NCBI GenBank assembly: GCA_963995525.1
Contig: OZ023214.1
Location: 17,258,514 to 17,322,513 of the forward strand
DNA: 64,000 nt
Reading direction: 5' to 3'
DNA from: Escarpia spicata
Lineage: Eukaryota; Annelida; Polychaeta; Sabellida; Siboglinidae
In this document: positions 28,440-40,480 of the stretch, in pieces
How the letters are laid out: the number at the start of each line of letters is the position of its first letter
How positions within the stretch are numbered: position 1 is the first letter of the stretch
Position numbers and translations under genes: made by a program
Notes under the pieces: generated by a model
Told to the model about the DNA's origin: nothing
Database searches by the model: none
What the model saw: the letters and a program-made list of their open reading frames with translations, nothing else

Positions 28440-29111
28440 GTCACAAAGAATTCAATCACTACATCAATTGCAGCTTCAAAGGGAAATCAAATCCTTGGAT
28501 TAATTAGGCGAAACATAACGTATAAGGAAAAAGAGCTAATAATACCGCTGTACAAAACAATAGTTAGGCCTCATTTAGAATATTGTATTCAAGCGTGGAG
28601 GCCATATCGCAGGAAGGACATAGATATGCTAGAAAGAGTGCAGAGGAGAGCAACTAAAATGATACCAAATCTGAGGGATCTTAGTTATGAAATACGACTA
28701 AAAAAATGCGGTTTAACAACACTAGAGACCAGGAGATTGAGAGGAGATCAGATAGAAGTGTTTAAAATATTGAAGGGTTATGAAAATATTGATAGAAATA
28801 TGTTTTTCTCAGTTAAGAAAGATAGAAGGACTAGAGGACATGATCTTGCATTAGCAAAGAAGCGGAGTAGATTGGATATAAGAAAGTTTTCATTTTCACA
28901 AAGGACTGCAAATGAATGGAACAGATTACCTGCTGATTGTGTGGGTGCTAGTAGCGTGAATATGTTTAAAAATAAAATCGACACATACCTCATACGGGCG
29001 GGATACACATAGATAAAAAGGTCGGACTCTCGATAAGCCAAGGGCTTCCTTGTCCACCTGCTACCTAGAGTTAATTCTCTGGGTGGCAATCTTGTTAAAT
29101 CTTGTTAAATC
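28440..29111 (+). pseudogene. LINE-E: 3' fragment of a CR1-like LINE
   Basis: A 5'-truncated copy of the family seen at 57663-61004. It encodes the end of the RT protein: SKGNQILGLIRRNITYKEKE, YKTIVRPHLEYCIQAWRPY, RVQRRATKMIP and NEWNRLPADCVGASSVNMF, with a TAG near 29010. The part from 28626 is one intact frame. The 3' UTR ends with ATCTTGTTAAATCTTGTTAA (to 29111), the same decamer tail as the other copy. Confidence 0.9.
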
Positions 29112-29404
29112 AGCACTATTACTAGTCATGTGTGAGCGTTGTCTGATGATAGCGTTTAATCTCTTTTCAGATACACCTGCACACGCACACATTCACGTGT
29201 TGTTGCATGCACACATGCACGCACCTGTGTTGCAAACTTGCATGCAAAAAAATCAATATCAACCCGCATCACCGATAAACACACACATGACTGCGTAGAA
29301 ATGATAGCGCATGCGCACACACGTGCACACCCATTACAAAATACATTCCCTTCCACTCAGTAGATATAGCGACGTTGTATTTACAATAAAAATCGACGAC
29401 GACG

Positions 29405-29637
29405 CTATATGACACTGTCTTCGGACTTTGAGTGGGGCGACTCCCGTCTGAAGAATTTTCGCAGGCTACCGAACGCCCCCTGGGGAATGCAGCCTGTGTC
29501 GTGCATGTGTCGGTGCCGCTTGCGAGACCTGCATATCTCTCGCGATAGCGCAACGAGAACATCGTCTACCTTGTGTGCCAACATGGCGGAAATCTCGATA
29601 TATTTCCCATCGAATTCGCGTGCCAAAGCCTTTCCAT
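29405..29637 (-). CDS. RGK-family GTPase, terminal exon (G5 and basic C-terminus)
   Basis: The acceptor is CACATGCAG, with AG at 29639-29638. The first A completes a codon begun by the last G of the exon at 29969, giving ...CEE-D-GKALAREFDGKY. The G5 region IEISAMLAHKVDDVLVAL corresponds to the ETSA...HNVDELL block of RGK and Ras-like GTPases. The tail is basic (RSRKRHRH, SLRKFFRR), as expected for RGK proteins. These lack a CaaX lipid signal and bind membrane through positive charge and calmodulin-binding sequences. The end, HSKSEDSVI-stop (TAG at 29405), resembles the RGK C-terminal motif KSKSCHDLSVL but lacks the Cys. Confidence 0.87.
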
Positions 29638-29968
29638 CTGCATGTGGATAGATTGTTGTGGGTATATCATTAAGCTACGCATTTCTCATAATAATTTACA
29701 TAGAACAACTGAACAGAACAAATTACGTTTTGTTAAAGAAAACGCTGTCATAGTATTTTGTCCTGACATGTCTAACTCATTCGCCAAAAGTATACGTTTC
29801 CCAAACCAATTCGGTATTTTAGTTTGATGGCTCAATTCTGAAAACATACTTATCTCCACCACGTGAATAAATGAGACTCACTCAATAATGCACTATTTTA
29901 TGTTGGTTACTGTATCGACCTCGCACGCACTGCGGAAATGGCTAATTGCCAACATAGTTAGTTAGTAC
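29638..29968 (-). other. RGK intron between G4 and G5 exons
   Basis: A 331 bp intron, GTACTAAC donor (29968 downward) and CACATGCAG acceptor. No repeat seen. Confidence 0.75.
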
Positions 29969-30152
29969 CTTCTTCGCAGATAACGCGCCCTCGCACCAGG
30001 TCCTGCTTACTGGCGACGATGAACACGGCTTGGCTTCGGCTGTCTCGCCGCCTCAGACGAGGCAGCAGCTCACCAGCGTACGCGAACGAGGCAGAGTCTG
30101 TCACCGAATAAACGACGAGATACACGTCGGCCTCCGTCGAGATGCAGTCTTC
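29969..30152 (-). CDS. RGK-family GTPase, G4 exon
   Basis: A 184 bp exon, phase 0 in and one extra base out, with acceptor GTAACCGCAG and donor G|GTACTA. It encodes EDCISTEADVYLVVYSVTD, SASFAYAGELL, and AVFIVASKQDLVRGRVICEE. VYLVVYSVTDSASF matches the beta-4 strand and following loop of RGK proteins (AYVIVYSITDRASF). The G4 guanine-specificity motif is SKQD where NKxD is canonical. The Asn-to-Ser change could weaken nucleotide base recognition. The flanking DLVRGR matches the RGK NKSDLVRCR region. Splice phases match both neighbouring exons. Confidence 0.88.
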
Positions 30153-30187
30153 CTGCGGTTACATTGAACATTGCCTGTTAGAGTAGA

Positions 30188-30189
<2 letters not shown>

Positions 30190-30228
<39 letters not shown>

Positions 30229-30243
30229 TGTGTGTGTGCGTGC
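30190..30243. repeat. (GT)n microsatellite in RGK intron
   Basis: About 50 bp of GT with one GA interruption, close to the acceptor of the G4 exon. Confidence 0.93.
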
Positions 30244-30298
30244 GTCCGCACTTTTATGTTAGTAATACGAGGATATAACATATCGCTTTAGTAACTTC

Positions 30299-30606
30299 CA
30301 GTATGTAACAGTGCCGTAAGTTACGTCGATGATTTCAACAAGTAAAATCTAATACTTATGTTGTCATAAAGTACGTTCACGAACTCGACAAGTAAAATCT
30401 AGTACTTACGTTGTTATAAGGTACGTTCACGAACTTGACAAGTGATATCCAGTATTTAAGTTATCATATCGTAGATCCACTAACTCAAATAGTAACGTTA
30501 AATACTTACGTTGTCAAAAGTTACATTTACGAAGTCAACAAGTTACATCAGGTAGGCCCACGAACGATGTCGTAAGGTATGTTCGCGAACTAAACACGTA
30601 GCATCC
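30299..30606 (-). repeat. ~50 bp tandem array of partial RGK exon ends with splice donors
   Basis: Six diverged units start about every 50 bp (30299, 30349, 30399, 30449, 30499 and ~30548). They align with the authentic exon end at 30606-30650. On the minus strand unit 3 reads LVKFVNVPYNN followed by GTAAGTACTAG, unit 2 LVEFVNVLYDN, and unit 5 LVDFVNVTFDN followed by GTAAGTATT. The real exon is LVEFVDVPYDN followed by GTAAGTACTGG. At least two units keep the AAC|GTAAGTA donor. The array is in the intron immediately 3' of the exon. It is either repeated partial duplication of the exon end or exonisation of a minisatellite. Confidence 0.8.
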
Positions 30607-30615
30607 AGTACTTAC

Positions 30616-30698
30616 GTTGTCATAAGGTACATCAACGAATTCCACGAGAAACTCTTCACCATCAAGAGTGACGCATACACAACTTTCGGCTTCTGCGT
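30616..30698 (-). CDS. RGK-family GTPase, G3 exon
   Basis: An 83 bp exon with acceptor TTTGCTTTCAG (AG 30700-30699) and donor AAC|GTAAGTA. It encodes (D)AEAESCVCVTLDGEEFLVE and FVDVPYDN. The CVTLDGEEFLVEFVDVP block matches RGK strands beta-2/beta-3 (SVLLDGEE...EFIDH or LVVVDTWE). The G3 position reads DVPY, so the DxxG Gly is absent, as is usual for RGK proteins. Its incoming phase (one base carried in) fits the exon ending at 47201, and its outgoing phase 0 fits the exon starting at 30152. Confidence 0.87.
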
Positions 30699-32690
30699 CT
30701 GAAAGCAAATTAATTTGTGTCACAAAAAATTTTCAACTGAAGACACAACATTTCAAAAACATTGCTGCATCTCATTAACCGGCATGTTGAAGATTCGATA
30801 GATGGTTCTGCTGGCGTCACCGAATGTTTGTTGGTATGTTTACTTGTAGGCCTACGAAGTGAATAGCCCGTGGTGCAACGGTTGGAGACCCCACATCCTT
30901 CAATGTGACCTAGAAATAATTTTCGCATGCTTTGGGCTGAAGCGCGGTGTTAGTTTGGCAGTTCTTGGAACATCCAGACGTCGTTGCGACTAATGTTATG
31001 TAGATCTAGCAGCATGCAGAAGCAGGGAATTCGGGCAATCTTGTGTTTACAATAACAACCCGTGTGGCTAGATCAAGTGATCTACATAATCTGACTTAGT
31101 TTGGTCTTACCGTGCCACGAAGATGTGAAAGGAGGCGACGAATGTGATATTATTGTGTTAATTAATTGGCTGCCCCGTTATGCCTACTTCTCGAAAGGCT
31201 TCTGATGTTAAATATCGACATAGTATAACATTATTTCAAAAGAATACCCAATGTCGTATGACACAGATGCACTCTACTGCATTCGTGCAATTTCAAAATT
31301 AAGATGTTTCAGTTGGAAAAAACTTTACCACTCCGCAAATTGCGCTTTCTAACATAACATAAGGCAGTTGTCAGGCAGCAAGATATAAATGAAACGATGA
31401 TAAAAATTTTGGTATATAACGTTGTCATTGTATGTACTAAAACATTAGCAGCATAGGTAAATGATATTAAAAATAAAATACACCAATGTATGTTAAGGAC
31501 GAATTACACACATACAACAAATAGTTGTACTCTATATACGACAGTTGCTTCCTTGCCAGTCGTCATTTTATTTTGTTCTTATTAGAGCTCACACATCTGT
31601 GTGCATATTGGTAAATGTTATTAAGAATTATTCCAAATCTTAAATTTTTGTTAATTTCCATTAATTGTTGTTACGTCTTGTTAAATTTAACGGCCGCAAA
31701 CACTTGAATAGGAGTTGTAATTAAACTCTGGTTATTGAGACATTACCACTGCTGCATCGTCGCAAAATGATGATTTGAATATAACAATAATACTATAACT
31801 GATTTAGCGTGCGTGCATGTGCACGTGCGGGTGCGTGTGCGTGCGCGTGTGCGGGGGTATGCTAACGGTTTCTTCCTAGACGATTTGCTTGGGCACCGCA
31901 CTTTCATTGATTTATCTACGACCACTCGTAATAAAAGTAGTGCATTCATATTTGTGAAAATCCCCTTTGGTTAAGGTTTTTTTTCAGTTTTACGGATCAT
32001 ACTGAAAGTTAATCGATGGTTCACAACGCTCTGTTTTTCATTTGGGACCGTTTGTGTTAAGGTAAACAACAGCTCAAATTTACGTCACGACAAACCAAAC
32101 CTCAATACTAATACTTCGTCTTTTGTGTTTGTGTATATTTAACGCCACCCGGAAGACATTTATGTTAGTTCTATTAATTTAGCTATGATGACGTGATGCG
32201 TAATTGTTAAATGATTTGTGGTATATTCTCAACACGTTTCCAGATTAACAAGTTCGGAAAAGTCGTTCAGGCACAACAGAAGTACCATGTTATAAACTTC
32301 AACTTTGTCATAGTAATACTAATGCAATGGTCTCTGGGATACGTTAACTGGCTCGCCATGTCTCCGCTACACAGTCACATGCATGCGTGACATGAAGATG
32401 GCAAGCATGGAGACACGCAGCTGGGAGACAGGGGCCGACGATCAAAGTCAGCGGAGGTTGATTATTAAAACAGGCATGAGGGGGAGGTGGAGAACATAAA
32501 CGGTCAAGACAACTGGCTGAGAAGAGGACCTCGTGCTGTAGGGATAACGTTAAAGATATACTACTGAGCGCTCCTTTGTCCAGCCTTTTGGCGTCCCAGT
32601 AAACAGACAGGGAAGTGGCATTCACTAATCCTGTCAAGAAGGTCACTGTCGTTCATTTCTGTCTGTACGCTTTCATTTTCTCTTCAGTTC
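30699..32690 (-). other. RGK large intron, unassigned 3' part
   Basis: No exon or transposon recognised. A short GTGC-rich run lies at 31808-31858. Confidence 0.4.
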
Positions 32691-32700
32691 AGGTCGACAG

Positions 32701-32975
32701 CTACAACATTAACAATGACAATAGCCATGTATCACGACCACTACAACATTAACAATGACAATAGCCATGTATCACGACCGCTACAACATTAACAATGACA
32801 ATAGCCATGTATCACGACCGCTACAACATTAACAATGACAATAGCCATGTATCACGACCGCTACAACATTAACAATGACAATAGCCATGTATCACGACCG
32901 CTACAACATTAACAATGACAATAGCCATGTATCACGACTGCTACAACATTAACAATGACATTAGCCACGTATCAC
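32701..32975. repeat. 40 bp minisatellite, about seven copies
   Basis: Exactly 40 bp apart from 32701 (32741, 32781, ... 32941). Each unit is CTACAACATTAACAATGACA plus ATAGCCATGTATCACGACCG. Copies are almost identical, so it is probably young. It lies inside the large RGK intron. Confidence 0.97.
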
Positions 32976-33924
32976 CGCGTTCGGGGACTAAGGCATTGGT
33001 ATTGGAATCATTATATTCATCTACAAAAATGAGGTCTTCATTTTTATTTTAAATATAATACAGCTAAACATAGTAGTATTAAAATGAGTATACACAATCA
33101 TAGATATAGCAATAGTAACATAACACGTGAAATTTTAAACGTTCAGTTATGTTGTTATTTAATATGTTCAACATGCCTTGCAGTAACGGATTGCTTCCCA
33201 GAGAAATTGAGTTGGCGATGAAATGAACAGGTGCGCGAGGAAGTGATGCATAAACAGCATTGATCGGTCATAACCAGCAAGAAGCGCGCTATAAACGGAC
33301 ACACGTGGGGACCGTTTCACTAAGACTTTTCTGAGCTCATCAGCCTGACTCCGCTCTTTAGAGTATATCGCTCCTTAACAGTGATCTTGTATATTGTAAA
33401 CGGTCAACACCAGGAGGCGCCACCGGGATACTTCCGCCGGTGTCTCATGGAAATAGTGTCCTCGGTGCATTTTGAAAACATTCCTCAAATTTAACAGATG
33501 ATTATGTTTAATGATGGATTTTCCTGTTGAGCTCGTCCTCTTGAAGTGAAAGGAAACGGTCCCCTGTTTATATGACGCATGTTTCTATGATGCTATTTTA
33601 AAATGAACTCTTCCGAGAAACGAGAACAAACGATTTGTTTTGCTAGAGAACGTTCCATGAAATATAATGCGCAAGCATCTCCGTTGTTCACTGGATATCA
33701 AAACGCATCGTTAGGAAACCAGAGAATACTACTCCACCCGTATTGATATCTTGAAATGTAACACTAGGTGAGCAAATGAGGAAATGAAGACCGTATTTGT
33801 AAAATAGACATATTTAGCGAGCCATTGTAATCGCAAAATACTACACTCCACAGAATAAAGAAACAATGCAAAACATATACGCACGTTGCAGACATGTAAC
33901 TTTGTAATTGATACAAAAATAGGC
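32976..33924. other. Unassigned intronic DNA
   Basis: No recognisable feature. Confidence 0.3.
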
Positions 33925-34492
33925 ATTTGCATGTGCTGGGCCGACATTGTGGAACTCTCTGCCTCTGGAATTACGCGCGATTGAGAACACTAGACAGTTT
34001 GGAAAATTATTGAAGACATTTCTGTTCTCAAACTAATATGGCCAGACATAATTTAACCTTTACTTTATTCATGCATATAGTTTTAATACATTTTTAGTCT
34101 TATTTATCTCAGGGTCACATTTTAGTATCTAATCAAATTATTTAATGTAAATTAGGCTTTTATTTTATTTATTTTGTATTTATTTATATATATATTTTTA
34201 TTATATATATATTTTTTCCAGTAGGTTCAGCTGTTCAGCACTTTTGCTAATCGTTTATTTTATCATTGCATTTACCCGTAATTTTACTATACTTAGGCTT
34301 ATGTATATATGCATACACTATATACTAGGATATTGTTTGTTAATTTAATTTATTTTCTTATTTGTTCTCTTAAAAGTGTTGTTATGCTTCTTATATGATT
34401 GGCAATTTGTAAACACCCGTGAACGGGGGTCATTAGTCCCGGATTTGATGGTGTATAAATAAAGTTTATTATTATTATTATTATTATTAAAA
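33925..34492 (+). mobile_element. LINE-F: 3' end fragment
   Basis: It encodes only the C-terminus of an RT protein, CAGPTLWNSLPLELRAIEN then TRQFGKLLKTFLFSN-stop (~33935-34036), followed by a ~450 bp AT-rich 3' UTR. The UTR ends in AACACCCGTGAACGGGGGTC, AATAAAGTTT and a (ATT)n tail at 34466-34490. The same UTR end recurs at 54114-54225. Confidence 0.82.
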
Positions 34493-35305
34493 ATAGCATC
34501 ATCATAATCTCACATACGACGAGAGTGCCGAGTGCATATATACGTCACGACAGGAAATGAGATTATGCGGAAGCTCAAATTTATTCTCTCGTGGTCTCGC
34601 CGTGTATATGTATGACCTTTCGACCAAAAACTGTAGTTGTGCGAGATTGCTGCCTGATCCTCGCCGCGTGCAGATGTGGCCGGGCGAACTCTACCCTCAT
34701 CAGTAACATCGGCAATTAGGCTCACTGAAATGTCGCAGAAAGATCGCGTCATTTCCTAGTATTGCTCGCTATAATGTGCATTCAAAGACCTGCTGCCGTT
34801 TTGACGGACACACAAACGACTTTCTCTGTGAAATGAAGGCACGTTGTGCAAACGGATAAGTGCGAACAATTCAAGACATCACTCCTTGTCACGGTTGTGT
34901 CGGATGAGAGACGCGTAAGACATGGGCCAGAGGATCATAGTGTCGCTTTCTGATGTCGTACGTTCAAAACACCCGGCCCAACTGCGATGGTGCTTTCAAC
35001 CTGGGTTCAAAACGCACAACAGTGTTGGTTGAAACTATAGTCTAATGCTAATATGATATTCTCGCATTTGAGCCCAAGGCTGGTTAAAACCCATTTGAGC
35101 GGGCGATAATAGAAGTAATTGCAACATGATCACAATAAATACATCAACGATGTTATGATAGAACGACAAGTTTTGAACTTGGGCACTGAGAGTTTTGAAC
35201 TTTCATTAAAATGGCTACCGTATAGTTTTTAGGGTTTTAGGTTTTCGTGTTTTGGACGTACTATACACGTTTAACTTTACTTGATAATATCCACTTAGCG
35301 TGGTG
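34493..35305. other. Unassigned intronic DNA
   Basis: An 80-codon minus-strand frame (34510-34752) has no recognisable motif. Confidence 0.3.
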
Positions 35306-35309
35306 ACAT

Positions 35310-35535
35310 GATGAGCTGTGTCTACAGTTTTCTGTCCGTTATTGTGGCAGCCAGACAAGTCCCACTGAGGCTGGTGTCTCTCTCGATATTGTCTCTAAGG
35401 GCCCTCGAGTTTCCAAAGAGAACTTGGTTAGCCAATTCGTCGTGGCGCTTCACATGGCCTGCCAGACGTAGAAGCAGTTGCCACACGAATTTATGCGTGG
35501 TAGACTGCCGTACAGCTCCAGGTTGGTGATGTCAT
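35310..35535 (-). mobile_element. LINE-G: degraded C-terminal fragment
   Basis: Read on the minus strand over two frames: TNLELYGSLPRI (~35515) and RQLLLRLAGHVKRHDELANQ (~35475). The RLAGHxxRH(D/P)ELA phrase is a common signature near the C-terminus of RTE- and Jockey-type LINE proteins. No RT core is present. Confidence 0.6.
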
Positions 35536-36480
35536 CGCTACTACACACACCCCCATAAACATACGACGGTGGTGTTTTTAATGTTTGCATTGAACGTAAT
35601 ACACCGGTGTACTATATATTGTCTAGATATTTTAGTGTTGACCTATGATAACACTTATAAAAATAAACACTCAAATTAAATTGTAAGTGGTATTTGTTGA
35701 ATCTGATGTTGTTTGGTAATTTATGTATCGAGATAACGTAAATTGCGAAATTTAGCAGCATTCGTTGTTAATTGAATTATATCCTGCGAACGAATTGGCA
35801 TTTTAATGTGTATCTCTTATAAGCAAAGGTTAACATTGGTCCAGTTCTAGACGAGGACTGAGCTTCAGCAGTAAATACTGTCGCGACTGGAACTTTGTAG
35901 CGTAAATAGAAAGAGTTCCTCCGAGAACTGAACGCATGTTTTGGCAGTTTGCCCAAAATTAATTATAACACGTTTTTTGTCAGGTAGCGATTGAAAACAG
36001 CCCGTCTTTATTCCCAGCAGACATAACGCATTGCTGCATGTCTGGATCTAGAACTCGGCGTGCTGGTTTGCGGTTAAACGATTGTCGTCAACAACATGGC
36101 GCTGAACGTTGACACGGACACATACGCACACACACGCAATTCATCACTGTGCGATCTCTGTCGGCAATCTGACAGTTAAATTGAATTAACACGAGCACAG
36201 ACATGCCAACCAAATGTGTATACTATCTGATGATTTGTTGTAAATACGAAGGGCTTGTCAGATGAATGACAAGTACACCGTGCAGCACCATATTATAATT
36301 ATCTAAGCAGGACCGTAACTGCTAAAGGCCACGTTAAATCCACTCGTCCGTACAACCTTTTATGTGCGCACTCCCGGCAATTCACCCATACAGTACATAC
36401 AAGGAAACACAAAGGCTGACATTTCCATTCTATGTTGCTCCAATTCACTCCTCTGTATGAATGAATACATGATGGTGGTG
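35536..36480. other. Unassigned intronic DNA
   Basis: Nothing recognised. Confidence 0.3.
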
Positions 36481-36645
36481 GATATTTGTTTATGAGTAGT
36501 CTTCGCGCATTGATGGCAGCGTGGTTGAATGTTTCCCATAGATGCCGAGATGGTGTTCGATTGAACAGGTCCGCCAGAAAGTAAAGTGTAAACCGCTTTG
36601 AGCAGTCCTGGGGACTAGGTATTCCGCTATATAAAAACTGTCCCT
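36481..36645 (+). mobile_element. tRNA-derived SINE family, copy 1 (5'-truncated)
   Basis: It shares GGCAGCGTGGTTGAATG, GTGTTCGATTGAACAGGTC, GCCAGAAAGTAAAGTGTAAA, the CGCTTTGAGC(A/T)GTCC block and a CGCTATATAAAAACTGT end with the three other copies. The tRNA-like head is missing. Confidence 0.65.
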
Positions 36646-36734
36646 TGCGTTTTTACCTTTTTGCAAAAATATTACGATAAATATAAATATTGAAATATGA
36701 AATATGCAAATCCAATCAACCAATAATCGGGGTA

Positions 36735-38930
36735 ATATTATCAATAAATCCAATTTATTTCCAAGTAAAATAATACAGCCTAGAAACTACAAAACAATAT
36801 ACAATAATCTGGAATATTTACAAATGGAAATGGGGGGAGACTGAAGTAGAATACTTTTTAATTACTTCCCCCAACACAAACGCAACTTGTACAGATATAC
36901 TAAACATTGATAACACACACAAAAGTTAAATCCAAATTATATATTTTTCATATTACATTCCCTTTCCGCATTTATGTGTGTGCCCGGTACTCATTAATAT
37001 ATAAGTGTTTAAGTATTTTTTGTGTATTTGAACTGTAGCTGAACTTTTACAGTTGTACGAGCATAGACGTGTTTAATTTTGTTACTTTGCCGTGTAACAT
37101 GCATTGAATCATATTCAGTAGCAAAACATTGTAGCAGGTTACATGTCAACAATTACGTTTAGCCTTAAACATTACAATATAAATTATCATTTTTATTATG
37201 TCAGGTAGTTGTAGTATACATAAATCACAAAATAATCTACTAGTATGACATAAAAAAAAGTTTCATTGTAAATACGCCTGATTACCTTCTTCTGTAACAC
37301 AAAAACAGTGTTAACAATTGTTTTATATGTTCTGCCCAGACTTCACAGCAGTATGATATATAAGGGAGAAATAATGCACAATATAATAATATGTGAAGAT
37401 GGATTTTGTCAAGTACATATCTTGCTCTGTAGATAATGGCAATAGTTGTTGACACTTTGGATTTTATCAAACTAACAAGTTCCTTCCAAATGAGCTTATG
37501 GTCAATCAAGATTCCTAAAAACATACTGACATATACTCTACCAATACGCATATTGTCAATTTTTATATCGATGTTTGAATTAATGCAACAGTTTGTGAAC
37601 AGCATATAATCTGTCTTTGCTACATTTAAAGACAACCTATTAACTGAAAACTACACATGTAGTTCTTGTAACTCAGTGGTTATATCTTTGCAGAACTGCT
37701 CACGATACTTTCCAGAACAAAATATATTAGTGTCATCAGTAAACAATATAAATTTTAGTATGGATGAAATATTACCAATGTCATTTACATATAGTAAAAC
37801 GAGTTTGGGGCCCACTATGACCACATGTCACTTTTAATAACTCAGAGTTACAGTCAATGTTAACACACTGTATTCTATCAGTTAAATGACTTGTAGTCAA
37901 TGATTGGCAACACGTATAATACTATAAGTTGGTTTTTTTAATAACAAATTATGATCAATTGTGTCAAATGCTTTTTTCAAGTTTATAAACTCCCCAATAG
38001 TACACTTCTTCTTGTCTAAGGCAGATGTGATTTCTTCATTTAATTCTAGAGGAGCCACTGATGTAGACATATTAGACCTAAATCCTGCTATTTAAGCTAT
38101 CATACTTATCAATAAACTTATCTAGCCTACTATAAAACAATTTTCCTAACATTGTTTTTAAATTGTGGAAGTAAGTAAGTAGTAAATACATTCTTCTCAC
38201 CAGTTTTAAATATAGGGATCATTTTGGCAATCTTCATTTTACTGGGAAATATACCACTGTTGAAGGACCTATTGCAGGTATGTGTAAATGGAACCACAAT
38301 TTTGGAAATTACTTCCTTTACAATGACTATATCTACAATGTCATACCCTATAGAGTTTTTTTTAAATTTCTGACCATATTTATTATCCCACTTTCTTCCA
38401 GCACCCCGAGAACATAGTGCTTGAGTGGTGTTTTGTAAATAACCAAGTACACATGTATCACCATTTGGTACACTAATGTCTTTTGCCAGATTCGGTCCAA
38501 CATTTACAAAGAACTTATTGAATACATCAGCACTATATGTTTTATGTGTAAAGGATACACCATTATTAATAAATAAGTTTGGGTAACTTGAATGTTGTCG
38601 TCATTTTTTTTAAATTTCATTTAAAACTTTCCAAGTACCTCTTATATTATGTTTTTCTTTATCTAGCAGCTTATTGAAATAAACTTTCTCACTAGATCTG
38701 AGAAATGAAGTCAGTCAGTTTATTTGTTTACTTTTTGTACCTACATTCAGCTTCTTTGGGTCTAAGCCCTAAACATTATTTGTACAGATTATTTTTCTTT
38801 TTGCAAGCTTTTTGCAATCCTCTGGTTACCCAAGGCTTGTTCTTCATCTTAGCCGTGTTAGAACATGTTTTCTCAATGGTGCAGTTCTTATCATACACTT
38901 ATGTGAATGTATTTACAAATATATCGTAAG
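36735..38930 (-). pseudogene. LINE-H: CR1/Jockey-like RT relic
   Basis: Read right to left. The endonuclease-RT linker MKNKPWVTRGLQKACKKKNN is at ~38860-38800. A fingers region (AKMIPIFKTGEK, ~38230) follows. The catalytic strand is ILKFILFTDDTNIFCSGKYR (~37755), with Thr where FADD has Ala. The thumb is intact as NVAKTDYMLFTNC, MFLGILIDHKLIWKELV and LHILLYCALFLPYISYCCEV (37635-37282). A long AT-rich 3' UTR ends near AATAAATTGGATTTATTG at ~36735. The endonuclease domain is missing. Many stops and frameshifts are present. It sits antisense-neutral in the RGK intron, in the same orientation as the gene. Confidence 0.82.
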
Positions 38931-39119
38931 TTGTATCAGCATTTAGCAAACCTACAAACAAAGACACACATGTTCGCTGTGGGACGGGATACTCCTACTA
39001 AGACCAACAAAGGCACTGTCAAATATGGGCCACCCATATTTAAAAAGGCAAATATTCGTTATGTTGCTACATTTTGTGCTGGGAGATGTGTAGGCCTATG
39101 AACCGGAGAGTCAGTAAAA

Positions 39120-39340
39120 TCTTATTTGCGGCAACCATAGTACCATAAAAGGAAACGATCTAGAGGAAGACCGGCGAGGCGCTAGGGAGACGAACTAGAC
39201 GAGTTGTGGAAGGGGATAGCGCAATGCATGCAGATCTGGAAACAGCATGCTGAGGGCTTCGCCCAACCATGGGACACTACGGCTACACGATGATAATCAT
39301 GGTGATGATGACGACGACGACGACAATGATAATAGTACCC
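39120..39340 (+). mobile_element. LINE-I: C-terminal fragment with GAY-repeat tail
   Basis: It encodes KRSRGRPARR, a stop, then GDELDELWKGIAQCMQIWKQ and HAEGFAQPWDTTATR-stop. This closely resembles the conserved end of RTE/Jockey-type LINE proteins (GRPARRW...W.q.A.dR..WkqhaEaFaQ). A GATGAT and GACGAC run to ~39340 looks like the 3' tail. Confidence 0.72.
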
Positions 39341-40480
39341 AGGTAACGCGACACGAGAGGTTGTATGCGCCTGCGAACGATGGGCTCACGCGTCGTCAAC
39401 ATTGAGTGACGGCAAGCAGCGGCAGCAAGGTTGACCTCTGGCAGTAATGTGCGATAATGAATTGCGCGAGCACGGGAGATTGCAGCAAGTTGACGTCAGC
39501 GTACACAGGTATGCCAACAACACAATGTCAACCTTTCAATCCTCCTCGAACGTCGAATTGGCGGCGGCGTTGAGCACGCTTCTGAGTGGATGCTTATAAA
39601 GACGCCATTTAATCAATGTGCGGAGGTCTGATAAACGTGTCACCTGTCTAGGGCCAGAACAGCAACAAAGACAGCATGTATCAATACGACTAGTGGCTAA
39701 TGTTTACATAGGCAACAATCGCCCAACTGCAACGACAGAGTCGCCAGTTGTAACAGATCTACTTGCAGATGCGAATTATTAGTATTTATGCAAGCACCAA
39801 CACAAGTCATGAATAGTGATGAAAGAAGGCCAAATGAATGACGTTTATTAAGAGATTAAGTTAGAGAGAGAAATGTGGGCTCTACATCCAGATGCGAATT
39901 ATTAGTATTACTGCGCCGTCCAACACCTAATATTCATCGACTGATATTTATTATTCTTGACGTTTTTGATGCGCCCCTAAATTGAATTATTGATGTGTTT
40001 TTGCTGTACAGAAATACGTCAGGTTAGACTGATGATGTTATCCTCGAAAATCACGTTTTACGTGCGTCCACTAATGTCGTACCCTAGATGCGTCAGAACG
40101 CAGCCCGTAGTCATCAGTCATTGTGCATCCTTGCCGGACAGGGAGTCGATGACAAGCCTAACTAGGGCCGCCATGTGTCACGATATCATCGGGCACGTCG
40201 CACGGCGACTGGCGTGGACGACGCTGACATACTGGTAAGGTCACAAGGTACCACCGACACAAACTGTCACTCGCGTACCATCAACAAACACACCAATGCC
40301 ATACCATCAACACCCACATTTTTCACATATCATCAACACACAATAATATCCACACTTTTGATTGACCGCTGTTAGATTGATCAGACGTGTGTTACGAGCT
40401 TCGCAATAAATTCCTTTTTTTGTCCGGTTGTATGCGTTCTATGAATATTAAGATTGAGTTTTGCGCAGGCAAGTAAGTGA
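39341..40480. other. Unassigned intronic DNA
   Basis: CAGATGCGAATTATTAGTAT occurs twice (near 39766 and 39890), as a direct repeat ~124 bp apart. No gene recognised. Confidence 0.35.

Noticed and set aside
32701..32975. CRISPR-like array
   Set aside because: The 40 bp units are contiguous with no unique spacers, in an animal genome, so this is a minisatellite. The same applies to the 46 bp and 23 bp arrays.
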